A DNA stretch of 47,564 nucleotides from Clostridia bacterium (GCA_900769545.1 CAAGGZ010000037.1:1-47564); one strand, 5' to 3'; shown: positions 15,845-25,859, counted from the first letter of the stretch. Notes: generated from the sequence alone by a model not told the origin. Numbers and translations are program-made.

Positions 15845-16911
15845 TTTATTATGGTATAGCGGCGATATTTCCTCTTGTCATGTGGTTTATAAACGATTAT
15901 ATGGGAAGAGTCAATCGGCTTGACGAGGAGCAGAAGAAAAAATTAACGTATCGATTAACAATTGTTGCAATATTGCCAATATTTTTGTTATTTGTGTTCC
16001 GTTATAAATATATTGGTGCTGATACGATTGGATACGTGCGCTTTTTTCAAAAAGACGTAAGGACATATTCTTTTGCTGAATTGCTTGATCAAGAGCTTAT
16101 GCGTACGGAAATCGGTTATCGTATATATGTAAAAATCATTTCACTGTTTACAGATAATTATACAATATATTTTTTTGTGAATGGTTTAGTGATTTTTGGT
16201 ACGTTGTTGCATTTTTCAAAAAAATATACAAAAAATCCGTTCGTTTTCTTGTTCCTGTTTATAACGTTGGGAACATATAATTTTGTGGAAACAGGGCTTC
16301 GTCAAGCACTTGCGATGATGATTTGTCTTTGGAGTGTTAATTTTATTAAAGACAAAAAATTAATACCGTTTATTTTAACAGTAGTTGTAGCGTATTATTT
16401 CCATAAATCGGCTATTTTGTTCTTGGTTATGTATCCATTATCCTTGGTAAAAAAACTAGATTGGATGATGGCGGTTTATATTGTTATGGCTATTGCGCTT
16501 TTAATCGGTTTTGCTGTGTTCCAAGGCTTTTTCAATCAATTACTCGGTTACGAGTACGATGTTGAGGAAACGGGCAATGGCGGCATTTTTATGATGCTGA
16601 TATTGGTATTATTTGCATTCTCATTTTTTATGATGTATGATAAACCTAAGGAAGTAGATGGACAATCGCTGATTGTACAACTTTCGCTTATGACGGTCAT
16701 ATTCTGGTTGCTCAGATTAATCTCTCGAACGGCTGAGCGTGTTAGTTTTTATTATATTACAGGTCTATATATTTACTTTTCGCAAGCTGTTAATTATGAT
16801 AAAGATAAATTATCTAGTTTATTAAAATGGATGTTGATTTTAGCGTGTTTGGTGTTGTTTGTATATAGAAATATTGGAGTAAGTTATTTATTTTTTTGGC
16901 AGGGAACATAA
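15841..16911 (+). CDS. EpsG-family polysaccharide polymerase (Wzy-like)
   Basis: A protein of 356 residues starting in an ATGA overlap. It has ten or so membrane helices and the EpsG-type pattern RYKYIGADTIGYVRFF near residue 52, followed by TEIGYRIY (about 92), NFVETGLRQALAMMI (about 142-156) and YYFHKSAI (about 180). Such proteins polymerise lipid-linked repeat units at the outer face of the membrane. It lies among glycosyltransferase genes and upstream of the wzx gene, the usual arrangement in Wzx/Wzy clusters. A second, O-antigen-ligase-like protein is encoded at 30642. Confidence 0.88.
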   Translation: MIYYGIAAIFPLVMWFINDYMGRVNRLDEEQKKKLTYRLTIVAILPIFLLFVFRYKYIGADTIGYVRFFQKDVRTYSFAELLDQELMRTEIGYRIYVKIISLFTDNYTIYFFVNGLVIFGTLLHFSKKYTKNPFVFLFLFITLGTYNFVETGLRQALAMMICLWSVNFIKDKKLIPFILTVVVAYYFHKSAILFLVMYPLSLVKKLDWMMAVYIVMAIALLIGFAVFQGFFNQLLGYEYDVEETGNGGIFMMLILVLFAFSFFMMYDKPKEVDGQSLIVQLSLMTVIFWLLRLISRTAERVSFYYITGLYIYFSQAVNYDKDKLSSLLKWMLILACLVLFVYRNIGVSYLFFWQGT

Positions 16912-17885
16912 TGAACGAAAAAGTTTCGGTAATTATTCCAGCATATAATGCGGAAAAATATCTTAGGGAATGTTTAGATTCTGTTTTAAATCAAACGTAT
17001 AAAAACGTAGAGTTAATAATTGTTAACGATGGCTCGCAAGATGGAACGAAAGACATTTTAGAGGAATATAAATCAAGATATTCAAATGTTCAAGTGATAC
17101 ATACGGAAAACGGCGGCGTTTCTCGTGCGCGCAATATTGGTTTGGAGCATGCCGATAGTGATTATATCATGTTTTTGGATTCTGATGACTTATTGGTTTC
17201 CAATGCAATAGAAATCCTGTTATTTGACTTAAAAGATAATGTTGCAGATATAGCATGCGGCTTGATGAATAGTGGAGTAAGTAACGGCGCAATTAGCTGT
17301 AATGAAACGAAAACAGCCGTTTGGAAAGGGACGGAAGCGATAGAAAAAGCATTAGAAGACAATCCTTACACCTATTCATCTTGCGCAAAGCTTTTTAAAA
17401 GACAGGTATTGGATAAAGTTCGATTTATAGAGGGGAGAAAAATTCACGAAGACAGCTATTTTGTGTTTTGCACTTTAATGAATCAACCTACGGTTGTTGT
17501 TAGAGATGTATATATATATAAATATAGACCAAACGAAAACAGTGCCTCGCATGCGGCATTTTCCGAAAAATATTTTGATATTTTATATTTTGCTGAAGAA
17601 AAAAGAAAAGCCATAGAAGAGAACTATCCGCAATTTTTAGATAAAGCAAAAAATATGTTGGTGAAATCTAATATTGCTATGTTGCAATGTTTATTAAATA
17701 CCAATGATAAGAAGTATAAAAAGGATATAAAAGCTTGTATTCAAATGGTAAAGCGATATAAAAAGTATTTTATTCCTACTTATCCTGGGGATGAAAGACG
17801 ATTCAAAATTATTGTATATAATCTGTATGGTATTTATAAACGGCTCTATCAATTAAAGTATTCAAAAAGAATAAGTAAGGCGTAA
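16911..17885 (+). CDS. Glycosyltransferase family 2
   Basis: A protein of 324 residues. The ATG at 16911 overlaps the previous stop codon and has AGGGA upstream. GT-A features: VSVIIPAYNAEKYLRECLDS (residues about 4-23), VNDGSQDGT, ENGGVSRARNIGLEHA, and the metal-binding MFLDSDDLL (about 87-95). The His-Glu-Asp segment KIHEDSYFVF near residue 180 is typical of the acceptor side in EPS transferases. The C-terminal 100 residues are Lys/Tyr-rich helices. The donor is unknown. It continues the co-directional transferase series. Confidence 0.92.
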   Translation: MNEKVSVIIPAYNAEKYLRECLDSVLNQTYKNVELIIVNDGSQDGTKDILEEYKSRYSNVQVIHTENGGVSRARNIGLEHADSDYIMFLDSDDLLVSNAIEILLFDLKDNVADIACGLMNSGVSNGAISCNETKTAVWKGTEAIEKALEDNPYTYSSCAKLFKRQVLDKVRFIEGRKIHEDSYFVFCTLMNQPTVVVRDVYIYKYRPNENSASHAAFSEKYFDILYFAEEKRKAIEENYPQFLDKAKNMLVKSNIAMLQCLLNTNDKKYKKDIKACIQMVKRYKKYFIPTYPGDERRFKIIVYNLYGIYKRLYQLKYSKRISKA

Positions 17886-17889
17886 ATAA

Positions 17890-19077
17890 ATGAAGAAAAA
17901 AATATTGATTGTTTCAAGTAGCCTTTCTACTGGGGGCTTGGAAAAATGTTTAATTAATCTCTGTGATAATTTTGATTATGAAAAGTATGAAGTGGATTTA
18001 TATCTCTTTAATGAGGGCAGGGATTTGCTTGGAAAACTGAATAAAAATGTTTGTCTGTTGGCGGATTCACCCTATTATGCCGATGTGTATAATCGTTCCT
18101 TTGGGAATAGCGTAAAAACACTACTCAAGAGAAAGAAACTTGGATTGGCATTGTATCGTATAGGGCGTTTTCTTCGTATTCGTTTCGGAAGCAAAAAATT
18201 TACTGTAAACGATTGGAAAAATATGAAAAGAACTATGCTCAAAATGGATAAGCATTACGATGTTGCCATCGGCTTTGAAGAAGGATCGGCTTGCTATTAC
18301 GTCGCAGATTGTGTGGGTGCAGGTGTAAAGCTTGGTTGGATTCATACGGATATTAAGAAAATAAACAATAATAAAAAGTTGGATGAAAGTGCTTTCAAAA
18401 AGCTTGATACCGTAATTACCGTATCGCAAAACTCGTTAAATAATTTAAAAGAAGTGTATCCAGCTTTTGCGGATAAGTTTCAATGTATTATTTTACCTAG
18501 CTTATTAAATTATGATGAAATCAATCGTTTGGCGCAAGAGCCCAATAAGATGACAGGAGATGAAATAAAAATCTTATCCGTCGGTAGATTGGTGGAATTG
18601 AAAGGATTTCATCTTTGTGTTTCAGCGTGTAAGCGTTTAATTGATGAAGGCTATAAAATTAAATGGTACGTAGCAGGTGAAGGCGATTTTCGTGGAACAA
18701 TTGAAGCGGAAATTGATAAATGTGACGTAAAAGATAATTTTATTCTTCTTGGGAATTGTCCCAATCCCTATACGTATATTAACGGTGCGGATATCTGTGT
18801 GCAACCATCGAGTTATGAAGGCTATTCCGTCGCTGTTTTTGAAGAGAAATATTTTAGAAAACCAGTTGTTGTGACAAACATTCCCAGTAATTTGGAAATG
18901 ATTACGGATAAAGAAAATGGTGTTGTCATAGCGAGGAATTTGGAAGATATTTATCAAGGTGTGAAATATTTATTGGATAATCCAGAGGAATGTGTTCGCA
19001 TTGCACGGACTCCTGTAAACGGCTTGTCTAATAATCAACAAATTATGCAAGAAATTGAGAAGTGTTTTGAAAGATGA
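17890..19077 (+). CDS. Glycosyltransferase family 4
   Basis: A protein of 395 residues. The N-terminus KKKILIVSSSLSTGGLEKCL has the GG loop of GT4 enzymes. LGWIHTDIKKINNN is the conserved acceptor-domain segment in this EPS subgroup (about 152-165). IKILSVGRLVELKGFHL (about 230-246) and VQPSSYEGYSVAVFEEKYF (about 304-322, with the conserved Glu residues) form the donor site. It overlaps the flippase gene by 4 nt. The donor sugar cannot be read from the sequence. Confidence 0.92.
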   Translation: MKKKILIVSSSLSTGGLEKCLINLCDNFDYEKYEVDLYLFNEGRDLLGKLNKNVCLLADSPYYADVYNRSFGNSVKTLLKRKKLGLALYRIGRFLRIRFGSKKFTVNDWKNMKRTMLKMDKHYDVAIGFEEGSACYYVADCVGAGVKLGWIHTDIKKINNNKKLDESAFKKLDTVITVSQNSLNNLKEVYPAFADKFQCIILPSLLNYDEINRLAQEPNKMTGDEIKILSVGRLVELKGFHLCVSACKRLIDEGYKIKWYVAGEGDFRGTIEAEIDKCDVKDNFILLGNCPNPYTYINGADICVQPSSYEGYSVAVFEEKYFRKPVVVTNIPSNLEMITDKENGVVIARNLEDIYQGVKYLLDNPEECVRIARTPVNGLSNNQQIMQEIEKCFER

Positions 19078-20579
19078 TAAGTAAGATAAAAGCATTACTT
19101 AGGAAATTAAATAGTTTATCTCCTGCCGCCAAAGCTTCGGTTTGGTTTGTTATATCTAACGTCGCTTTAAAGGGAATGTCTTTTATTACGACGCCAATTT
19201 TCACGCGCTTAATGGCTGTGGAAGATTATGGTGCGACTAGCGTTTTTGTGTCCTGGGAGAGTGTTATCAGTATTTTTGCAACGCTGTCTTTGGCGGGCGG
19301 GGTATATAACGTAGCGCAAACAAAATATGAGGATGATATTCAAGCGTATACTTCTACGATGATTTCGTTGACATTTGTTGCATCTTTGTTGGTGTATACA
19401 GCTTGTATTATTTTTAATATTTTTGTTCCATCTGTATTCGAGCTAAACACAGCCTATTTGTTGTTCATGTGGATACAGACTTTTACGAATGCGGTTATTT
19501 CGTTTTGGCTTATGCGAAGGCGCTTTATATATGACTATAAAAGTGTTATTGCATATACGTTTACCAATGCTCTTTTAAGTCCTATTATTGCCATTATTGC
19601 CATTTTATTATTCCCTGATCAGGCTGCTTATGCTAAGGTGGTTGGTGCAGGTGTTGCAGGAATATTATTTGGTTTCATTTTATGTATACAAAGCTATGTC
19701 AAAGGTAAAAAACTTTACAGCGGCAAATATTGGGGGTATGCGTTAAAGTTTAATTTACCATTGATTCCACATTATTTATCATCTAATCTATTGCATTCTA
19801 GTGATAAGCTGATGATAAATTCCATGATTGGGACTGCGCAAGCGGGTATTTATGGGATTGCGCACAGTATTACCGGTTTGATTAGTATAATTACGCAGGC
19901 AATTAATTATGCCTTAATACCGTATACTTTGCAATCGATTAAGGCTAAAAATTATAAAGGATTAAAAAATACAATTACAGGTTGTACAGCATTGGTTGCA
20001 GTTGTTTGTATTGGGGTTATGCTGTTTGCAAGAGAAGGTATTTTAATATTTGCCACTAAAGAATATTTAGATGCAGTATTATTTATTCCTCCGCTCACAA
20101 TGACAACTCTCTTTGCCTTTATTTACGGCATTGTAGGTAATATCATGTTTTATTATGAAAAAACTTGGCAAATGTCGGTGATTACAATCTGTTGTGCGGT
20201 TGTCAATCTTATTACAAATTATTTTGGGATTAAACACTTTGGTTATATTGCAGCTGGATATACGACATTATTATGTGGTGCCATTCAAATGATTTCTTAT
20301 TATCTTGTTGTAAAGCATTACGAAAAGCATTTAAAAGAAATTATTGATTTGAAAGCATTTTTTGCAATTATTGCTGTATATTTAATTTTTATGATATACA
20401 GTATGATATTTATGTATAACATGTGGGCAAGAATAGGCTTATTATTGGTTATTTTAGCTCTATTGATTATTTTTCATAAGAAAATTATCAAGCTTTTTAA
20501 GTCCATGAAGAAAAAAGAAGTTGTAACAGAAAATCAAGAGGATAGCCTCGTTGAGCAAAATAATGAAGCTGCTGTTTAA
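19074..20579 (+). CDS. wzx: Wzx-type polysaccharide flippase
   Basis: A protein of 501 residues of the MATE/MVF flippase family with about 12-14 membrane helices. The family pattern is clear: FITTPIFTRLMAVEDYGATS (about 36-55), FNLPLIPHYLSSNLLHSSDK (about 223-242, with the conserved SDKxMI region) and a repeated two-half layout. It would move undecaprenyl-linked repeat units to the outer face of the membrane for polymerisation. The C-terminal 25 residues are charged and acidic and lie in the cytoplasm. The gene starts in an ATGA overlap with the preceding glycosyltransferase gene. Confidence 0.93.
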   Translation: MISKIKALLRKLNSLSPAAKASVWFVISNVALKGMSFITTPIFTRLMAVEDYGATSVFVSWESVISIFATLSLAGGVYNVAQTKYEDDIQAYTSTMISLTFVASLLVYTACIIFNIFVPSVFELNTAYLLFMWIQTFTNAVISFWLMRRRFIYDYKSVIAYTFTNALLSPIIAIIAILLFPDQAAYAKVVGAGVAGILFGFILCIQSYVKGKKLYSGKYWGYALKFNLPLIPHYLSSNLLHSSDKLMINSMIGTAQAGIYGIAHSITGLISIITQAINYALIPYTLQSIKAKNYKGLKNTITGCTALVAVVCIGVMLFAREGILIFATKEYLDAVLFIPPLTMTTLFAFIYGIVGNIMFYYEKTWQMSVITICCAVVNLITNYFGIKHFGYIAAGYTTLLCGAIQMISYYLVVKHYEKHLKEIIDLKAFFAIIAVYLIFMIYSMIFMYNMWARIGLLLVILALLIIFHKKIIKLFKSMKKKEVVTENQEDSLVEQNNEAAV

Positions 20580-20591
20580 TAAGGAGTAAGC

Positions 20592-22841
20592 ATGAGCAAA
20601 AAGATTGGTGTAATTACTGTACATAAAAATGTAAATTATGGTGCAAACCTACAAGCATTTGCCAGTTGTAAGTATCTTAATAATTTGGGATATGATTGTA
20701 GTTTGATTGATTATACATTACCAGAACATGAAAAAAGTACGCATTTGTTTTCGTGGTTAAAACAATCATGGGATGGAGAAGCTAATAAATCTTTATCAAG
20801 AAAGGTTAAATTGGCCGTTGCGCTTGCTGTGTCTGCTCCTTGGAAACAAAAAAGATTGAAAGCTTTTAGTGTGTTTCGTAAAAAGCATATAAAAACATCA
20901 GCACTTTGTAATAATTTACAGGATATTGCTGTTTTGGGATTAGATACAATTATTTGTGGAAGTGACCAAATTTGGAATCCGACGATCACTGGTGGCGTCA
21001 AACCTATCTTTTTTGGCGCAGTTGACGGTGTAGAAAAGCGTATTTCTTATGCCGCGAGTGTAGGTAAGGACAAGTTTGAAAAAGAAGACGAAGAAAAAGT
21101 TAAAAAACTTGTTTGTCAATTAGATTATTGTTCTGTTCGAGAGGAAAATACTGCGGATTATATTTCAAGTTTTACCAATAGACCTATTGACACTGTGTGC
21201 GATCCTGTATTTTTATTGGATTTGGAAGATTACAAATCTGTTGCAAGTGAGCGCCTGATAAAAAAAGATTATGTGTTTTTATATAGTGTAGTACACAATG
21301 ATCTTTTAACGTCGATTGCGAAAGATTATGCAGATAAGCATAATTTGGAACTGATTGAAATTTGTGCTTCAAAAGATAAAAAGGCAACGCATAAACAAAT
21401 CTTGAACTATGGACCGAGCGAGTTTTTAAGTTGTATTCAACATGCTAAAACTGTTTTTACAAATTCATTCCACGGTACGGCATTTTCTCTAATTTTTGAA
21501 AAAGATTTTTATATTGTTGATAATAAGGCTGGCGGTTCACGTATTACGAACTTGTTGAAGAAAGTAGGATTGTTGGAACGATTGGTTTCCGAAAAAGTGG
21601 AGCAAGACCATTCGGAAATTGATTATGAGGAAAGCAAAAAACTTTTGTGTGAATATGTGCGCTCCTCTAAAGAATTTTTAGATAAGGCATTGAAAGCGGA
21701 AAAGGAGTTTCTTGCGGGGAATGCTTGTATGAGCTGTGGCGCGTGTCAGACCGTGTGTAAGTTTGACGCTATTCGTTTAATAAGAACAAAAGAAGGCTTT
21801 TTAACGGCGGTTATAAATAAAGAAAAATGCATCGATTGCGGGATGTGTAAAAAGGTTTGTCTCGCTTTAAATGAAACTCAAAAACATCAAAATGGGCCTA
21901 CCGTGTATGCGTTCAAAGCAAAAGATGCGCTGCGAGAAAACAGCACGTCTGGCGGTGCATTTGCGGCGTTGGCTATGTCGATTATAAAGGATGAAGGCTC
22001 TTTTTATGGAGCAATCCAAGATGGGGATTTTTCGGTATTACATATTCGTGGCGAGTGTGCAGACGATTTAGCTAAAATGCAGGGGACGAAATATCTTCCA
22101 AGTGATATCACGGCTTGTTATTCGCAAATAGAAGAAGATTTAAAACAAGGGAAAAAAGTACTGTTTTCAGGAACACCTTGTCAAGTTGATGGAATAAAAC
22201 GATTTGTCGATATTAAAAAATTGTCTACTGAAAACTTATACTTGGTGGATATTATATGTCACGGTGTACCCTCTCCTGCCTTTTATCGAGCTTATTTAGA
22301 GTGGTTGGAAAAAGAGTATAGCAATCAAGTTGTTGAATATAAATTCCGTAGCAAAAAGATTTCGTGGAGAGGTAGTTCCTGTTATGCGAAATTGGTGAAT
22401 GGACAGGAGTTGAAAAACGACAAAAAACTTTGTGGTTTTATGAACGTTTATTACTCAAATAATATTACGCGAGAAAGTTGTTATACTTGTCCTTATACTT
22501 CTAAAGAGAGGGTTTCCGATTTGACAATTAGTGATTGTTGGGGGCTTGAAAATATGGATAACACCTTTGAAGATGCGTTGGGTGTTTCTATGGTAATGAT
22601 AAACACAGAAAAGGGAAAACATTTCTTTGCGAGTGTTGAAGGATCGAGGATTGAGGTTGATTTAGATAAAGCAAAACAACCTCAGTTGCAGTCGCCTACA
22701 TCTCGCCCCCAAATGCGAGAGAAATTTTGGGTGGAATATGAAACAAAAGGGGTAAAGCCGCTTTTAAAAAAATACGGCGGCGTAAAACGTGAGTCCTTTA
22801 AAACGGTTTTATATAAATTAAAAAAGAAAATCCTGAAATAA
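20592..22841 (+). CDS. Polysaccharide pyruvyltransferase fused to 4Fe-4S and FrhB-like domain
   Basis: A protein of 749 residues with two parts. Residues about 1-330 match polysaccharide pyruvyl transferase (GVITVHKNVNYGANLQAF; IICGSDQIWNP; TNSFHGTAFSLIF), which adds pyruvate ketals to surface sugars. Next come two ferredoxin-type 4Fe-4S sites, CMSCGACQTVCKF (about 378-390) and CIDCGMCKKVC (about 413-423). The last 320 residues match the coenzyme F420 hydrogenase/dehydrogenase beta subunit family (ENSTSGGAFAALA; FSGTPCQVDGIKRF; DIICHGVPSP; CYTCPY; DLTISDCWG). In many clusters these are two neighbouring genes; here one frame encodes both, with no internal stop. The redox part may act on a bound sugar or partner protein, which is inference. 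Confidence 0.92.
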   Translation: MSKKIGVITVHKNVNYGANLQAFASCKYLNNLGYDCSLIDYTLPEHEKSTHLFSWLKQSWDGEANKSLSRKVKLAVALAVSAPWKQKRLKAFSVFRKKHIKTSALCNNLQDIAVLGLDTIICGSDQIWNPTITGGVKPIFFGAVDGVEKRISYAASVGKDKFEKEDEEKVKKLVCQLDYCSVREENTADYISSFTNRPIDTVCDPVFLLDLEDYKSVASERLIKKDYVFLYSVVHNDLLTSIAKDYADKHNLELIEICASKDKKATHKQILNYGPSEFLSCIQHAKTVFTNSFHGTAFSLIFEKDFYIVDNKAGGSRITNLLKKVGLLERLVSEKVEQDHSEIDYEESKKLLCEYVRSSKEFLDKALKAEKEFLAGNACMSCGACQTVCKFDAIRLIRTKEGFLTAVINKEKCIDCGMCKKVCLALNETQKHQNGPTVYAFKAKDALRENSTSGGAFAALAMSIIKDEGSFYGAIQDGDFSVLHIRGECADDLAKMQGTKYLPSDITACYSQIEEDLKQGKKVLFSGTPCQVDGIKRFVDIKKLSTENLYLVDIICHGVPSPAFYRAYLEWLEKEYSNQVVEYKFRSKKISWRGSSCYAKLVNGQELKNDKKLCGFMNVYYSNNITRESCYTCPYTSKERVSDLTISDCWGLENMDNTFEDALGVSMVMINTEKGKHFFASVEGSRIEVDLDKAKQPQLQSPTSRPQMREKFWVEYETKGVKPLLKKYGGVKRESFKTVLYKLKKKILK

Positions 22842-22860
22842 AATTCGAATAGGAGTTATT

Positions 22861-24015
22861 ATGAAAGTTGTATATATTGCCAATACTTGCGAACATGTTG
22901 TTCGACCTTTATGCGACGGACTATATAATGAATATGGTGACGATTTCATATTTATTGAAACAATGGAGTTGGATAAAAATCGTGCGGGAATAGGGTGTCT
23001 TGAAACGAGACCATATATTTTTAATGCGATAGGCAAAGAAGACGAAGCGAAGAAATTATGTAATGATGCCGATGTAGTTATTTTTGGCGGTGTACCTCTA
23101 GATTATATCCAAGAGCGAATTGTTCAGAATAAATTAACTATTTATTATTCGGAAAGAATGTTTAAAAAGGGATTTTATCGGTATTTTAATCCCAAAACGA
23201 TGCGGACGGTACAAAAGCGTTTTGTTAAACCTTCAAAAAACAGCAATTTTCATTTACTCTGCGCAAGTTCATTTGCTGCATTGGATTTCAATCGCGTTGG
23301 AGCATTTCGAAATAAAATGTATAAATGGGGCTATCAAATTGAGATACGAGAACAAGATATTGATGCGTTAATGGAGTGTAAGCCTGAAGATGGATTGGAG
23401 TTTGTTTGGGTTGGTCGATTGGTTGCTTTAAAACATTGCGATGATGCCATTCGTGTTATTGGTAGATTGAAAAACGAGGGATACAGTCCTAGGTTGACGA
23501 TTATTGGCTCGGGCGAGGAAGAAGCTAATTTGAAAATGCTCGTTTCAAAGTTGGGAGTGGATGAGTGTGTGCGTTTTAAAGGGACGTGTAAGATTGATGA
23601 AACCCGCGCGGAAATGGATAAAGCAAATATTTTTATGTTTACTAGTGACTTCGGGGAAGGTTGGGGGGCCACCTTGAATGAATGTATGAATAGTGCTTGT
23701 GCTTGTGTTGCAAATCATGCGGCTGGGGCAACTAACTTTTTAATTCAAGATAAAGTGGATGGATTTATCTATAAAAATGGCGACGTAGAAGCTTTATATC
23801 GAAAAGTTAAATTTTTAGTAGATAATAAAGCTGAACGCGAAAAAATTGCTAGAAAAGCTTATAATAAGATGAGCAATGAATGGAATCCTGCTAAATCATA
23901 TAAAAGAATGGTAGCTCTGATTGATTCGTTATTAAAAATAGGGGATTGCGAGCTGTATAAGGATGGCCCTTGCAGTAAGGCGGTTCCTATAAAAGAGAAT
24001 TGGTATAAAGACTGA
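22861..24015 (+). CDS. Glycosyltransferase family 4
   Basis: A protein of 384 residues, preceded by AGGAGTT. The N-terminal domain is unusual for the family: KVVYIANTCEHVVRPLCDGL, then VVIFGGVPLDYIQERI (about 76-91) and YSERMFKKGFYRYF. The donor domain is standard: LEFVWVGRLVALKHCDDAI (about 179-197), LTIIGSGEEEANL, and FTSDFGEGWGATLNECMNSA (about 260-279, with the conserved Glu residues). A six-G run (around 23664) is present but too short to call a contingency tract. It lies between the pyruvyltransferase fusion and the FucNAc genes. The donor is unknown. Confidence 0.92.
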   Translation: MKVVYIANTCEHVVRPLCDGLYNEYGDDFIFIETMELDKNRAGIGCLETRPYIFNAIGKEDEAKKLCNDADVVIFGGVPLDYIQERIVQNKLTIYYSERMFKKGFYRYFNPKTMRTVQKRFVKPSKNSNFHLLCASSFAALDFNRVGAFRNKMYKWGYQIEIREQDIDALMECKPEDGLEFVWVGRLVALKHCDDAIRVIGRLKNEGYSPRLTIIGSGEEEANLKMLVSKLGVDECVRFKGTCKIDETRAEMDKANIFMFTSDFGEGWGATLNECMNSACACVANHAAGATNFLIQDKVDGFIYKNGDVEALYRKVKFLVDNKAEREKIARKAYNKMSNEWNPAKSYKRMVALIDSLLKIGDCELYKDGPCSKAVPIKENWYKD

Positions 24016-24046
24016 ACAATAAAAATCGAGAGGACAAAGGAATAAG

Positions 24047-24802
24047 ATGAAAATTTTAATTACGGGTGCATATGGCTTTTTAGGAAAGAATTTAATTGCT
24101 CGATTAAGGGAATATGGGGATAAATATGTTATATATTCATATGACATAGATACGCCGTTTAATGAATTGGAAGAATTTACAAAAGATTGTGATTTTGTAT
24201 TTAATTTTGCTGCGGTACATAGGCCTAAGGAAACAAGCGAATTTGAAATGGTAAATCACGTATTTTTTGATGATTTGTTAGGATTATTAAAGAAAAATAA
24301 TAATCGTTGTCCAGTCTTATATACATCGTCAATTCAAGCAACAAATGGAACGGATTATGGTAATAGCAAATTAGCGGCTGAGGCGGATTTGAAAGCTTAC
24401 GGCAAAGAAACGGGAGCTCGTGCAGTTATTTATCGTTTAAGCAATGTATATGGGCGTTGGGCTACACCGAATCATCATTCCGTTGTAGCAACATTTTGCA
24501 ATAATTTGGCGTTGGGGTTACCGATTGTTGTGAATGATCCGAACCATATGATGAATTTTCATTATATAGACGATGTTATTGATTCCTTTATTGCGCAAAT
24601 TGAGGGTACTCCTATTCCAAATGAAGATGGTATTCATAGAATAGGAAAGATACATAATATTACATTGGGAGAACTTGCCGATACACTGAGTGTTTTCCAG
24701 CAAGCAGTTTTAAACGGTGTGAAACCAGAATTGGATAATGAGACAAAAGAAACACTATACAAAACATATCTTTCTTATGTCGAACAAAATAATAAAAAGT
24801 GA
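24047..24802 (+). CDS. Short CapF-like NAD(P)-dependent reductase without cupin domain
   Basis: A protein of 251 residues of the extended short-chain dehydrogenase family. It shows ITGAYGFLGKNLIAR (about 5-19), FNFAAVHRPKE (about 53-63), YTSSIQATNGTDYGNSKLAA (Ser and Tyr/Lys active-site residues, about 98-117), and VVATFCNNLALGLPIVVNDP. It is clearly related to the CapF encoded at 25860 but stops before the C-terminal cupin. It may be a paralogous sugar 4-ketoreductase making a second deoxysugar from the CapE product, or an accessory to CapF. The gene lies 10 nt before capE, so it belongs to the deoxy-amino-sugar block. Confidence 0.85.
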   Translation: MKILITGAYGFLGKNLIARLREYGDKYVIYSYDIDTPFNELEEFTKDCDFVFNFAAVHRPKETSEFEMVNHVFFDDLLGLLKKNNNRCPVLYTSSIQATNGTDYGNSKLAAEADLKAYGKETGARAVIYRLSNVYGRWATPNHHSVVATFCNNLALGLPIVVNDPNHMMNFHYIDDVIDSFIAQIEGTPIPNEDGIHRIGKIHNITLGELADTLSVFQQAVLNGVKPELDNETKETLYKTYLSYVEQNNKK

Positions 24803-24812
24803 GGATTGAAGA

Positions 24813-25850
24813 ATGGGACTTTTTACAAATAAAACATTACTTATTACAGGCGGTACAGGTTCGTTCGGTAATGCTGTACTCAATAGATTTTTAAGAACGG
24901 ATATTGGGGAAATCCGCGTTTTCTCGCGTGACGAGAAGAAGCAAGACGATATGCGTCATGAATTTCAGGCGAAAATGCCTGAAGTTGCTGAAAAGATTAA
25001 ATTTTATATCGGCGATGTGCGCGATCTTGCTAGTGTTAAAAACGCTATGCACGGCGTAGATTACATATTCCATGCCGCAGCTTTAAAACAAGTGCCTTCT
25101 TGTGAGTTTTTCCCTATCGAAGCGGTGAAAACTAACGTACTCGGGACAGAAAACGTATTAACGGCGGCAATTGAAGCAGGCGTTAAGAATATTGTTTGTC
25201 TTTCTACCGATAAGGCTGCTTATCCCGTAAATGCGATGGGGACAAGCAAAGCAATGATGGAAAAAGTTATCGTTGCAAAATCCCGTACGGTTTCGCCTGA
25301 AAAGACGAAAATTTGCTGTACTCGTTACGGCAACGTTATGTGCTCGCGTGGCTCGGTTATTCCTCTTTGGATTGACCAAATTCGTGCAGGTAAACCCATT
25401 ACGCTTACAGATCCAACAATGACGAGATTTATAATGTCTTTGGAAGAAGCTGTTGATCTTGTTTTGTTTGCATTTGAACATGGCGAAAGCGGTGATATTC
25501 TTGTGCAAAAAGCACCTGCTTGTACCATTCAAACGCAGGCAGAAGCTGTTTGTGAATTATTCGGCGGTGATAAAGGAAATATCAAGGTTATCGGTATTCG
25601 CCATGGCGAAAAGATGTATGAAACGTTACTTACCAACGAAGAATGCGCAAACGCCATCGATCTTGGTAATTTCTATCGTGTGCCTTGTGATAAACGTGGC
25701 TTGAATTATGATAAATATTTTAATAATGGTGACGTGGAAAGAAACCCTTTGACCGAATTTAATTCTAATAATACGCAGCTTTTAACGGTAGAAGAAACGA
25801 AAGCGAAAATTGCTTCTTTGCAATATATTCAAGATGAATTAAAGAAATAA
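24813..25850 (+). CDS. capE: UDP-GlcNAc 4,6-dehydratase/5-epimerase of the FucNAc pathway (CapE/WbjB)
   Basis: A protein of 345 residues. NAD motif LLITGGTGSFGNAV (about 9-22), then FSRDEKKQDDMRHEF (about 37-51), HAAALKQVPSCEFFP (about 87-101), and the active-site region CLSTDKAAYPVNAMGTSKAM (about 129-148). The family turns UDP-GlcNAc into the 4-keto-6-deoxy intermediate with inversion at C5 (and, with the partner, C3), the first step to UDP-L-FucNAc. The next two genes encode the second and third enzymes in the same order as in Staphylococcus aureus capsule and Pseudomonas O11 clusters, so the assignment is firm. Confidence 0.93.
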   Translation: MGLFTNKTLLITGGTGSFGNAVLNRFLRTDIGEIRVFSRDEKKQDDMRHEFQAKMPEVAEKIKFYIGDVRDLASVKNAMHGVDYIFHAAALKQVPSCEFFPIEAVKTNVLGTENVLTAAIEAGVKNIVCLSTDKAAYPVNAMGTSKAMMEKVIVAKSRTVSPEKTKICCTRYGNVMCSRGSVIPLWIDQIRAGKPITLTDPTMTRFIMSLEEAVDLVLFAFEHGESGDILVQKAPACTIQTQAEAVCELFGGDKGNIKVIGIRHGEKMYETLLTNEECANAIDLGNFYRVPCDKRGLNYDKYFNNGDVERNPLTEFNSNNTQLLTVEETKAKIASLQYIQDELKK

Positions 25851-25859
25851 GGACAAGTT

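Noticed and set aside
23660..23670. G6 runs near 23664 and 26271 as further contingency tracts
   Set aside because: Six bases are too short to predict frequent slippage, and both lie in ordinary coding positions.
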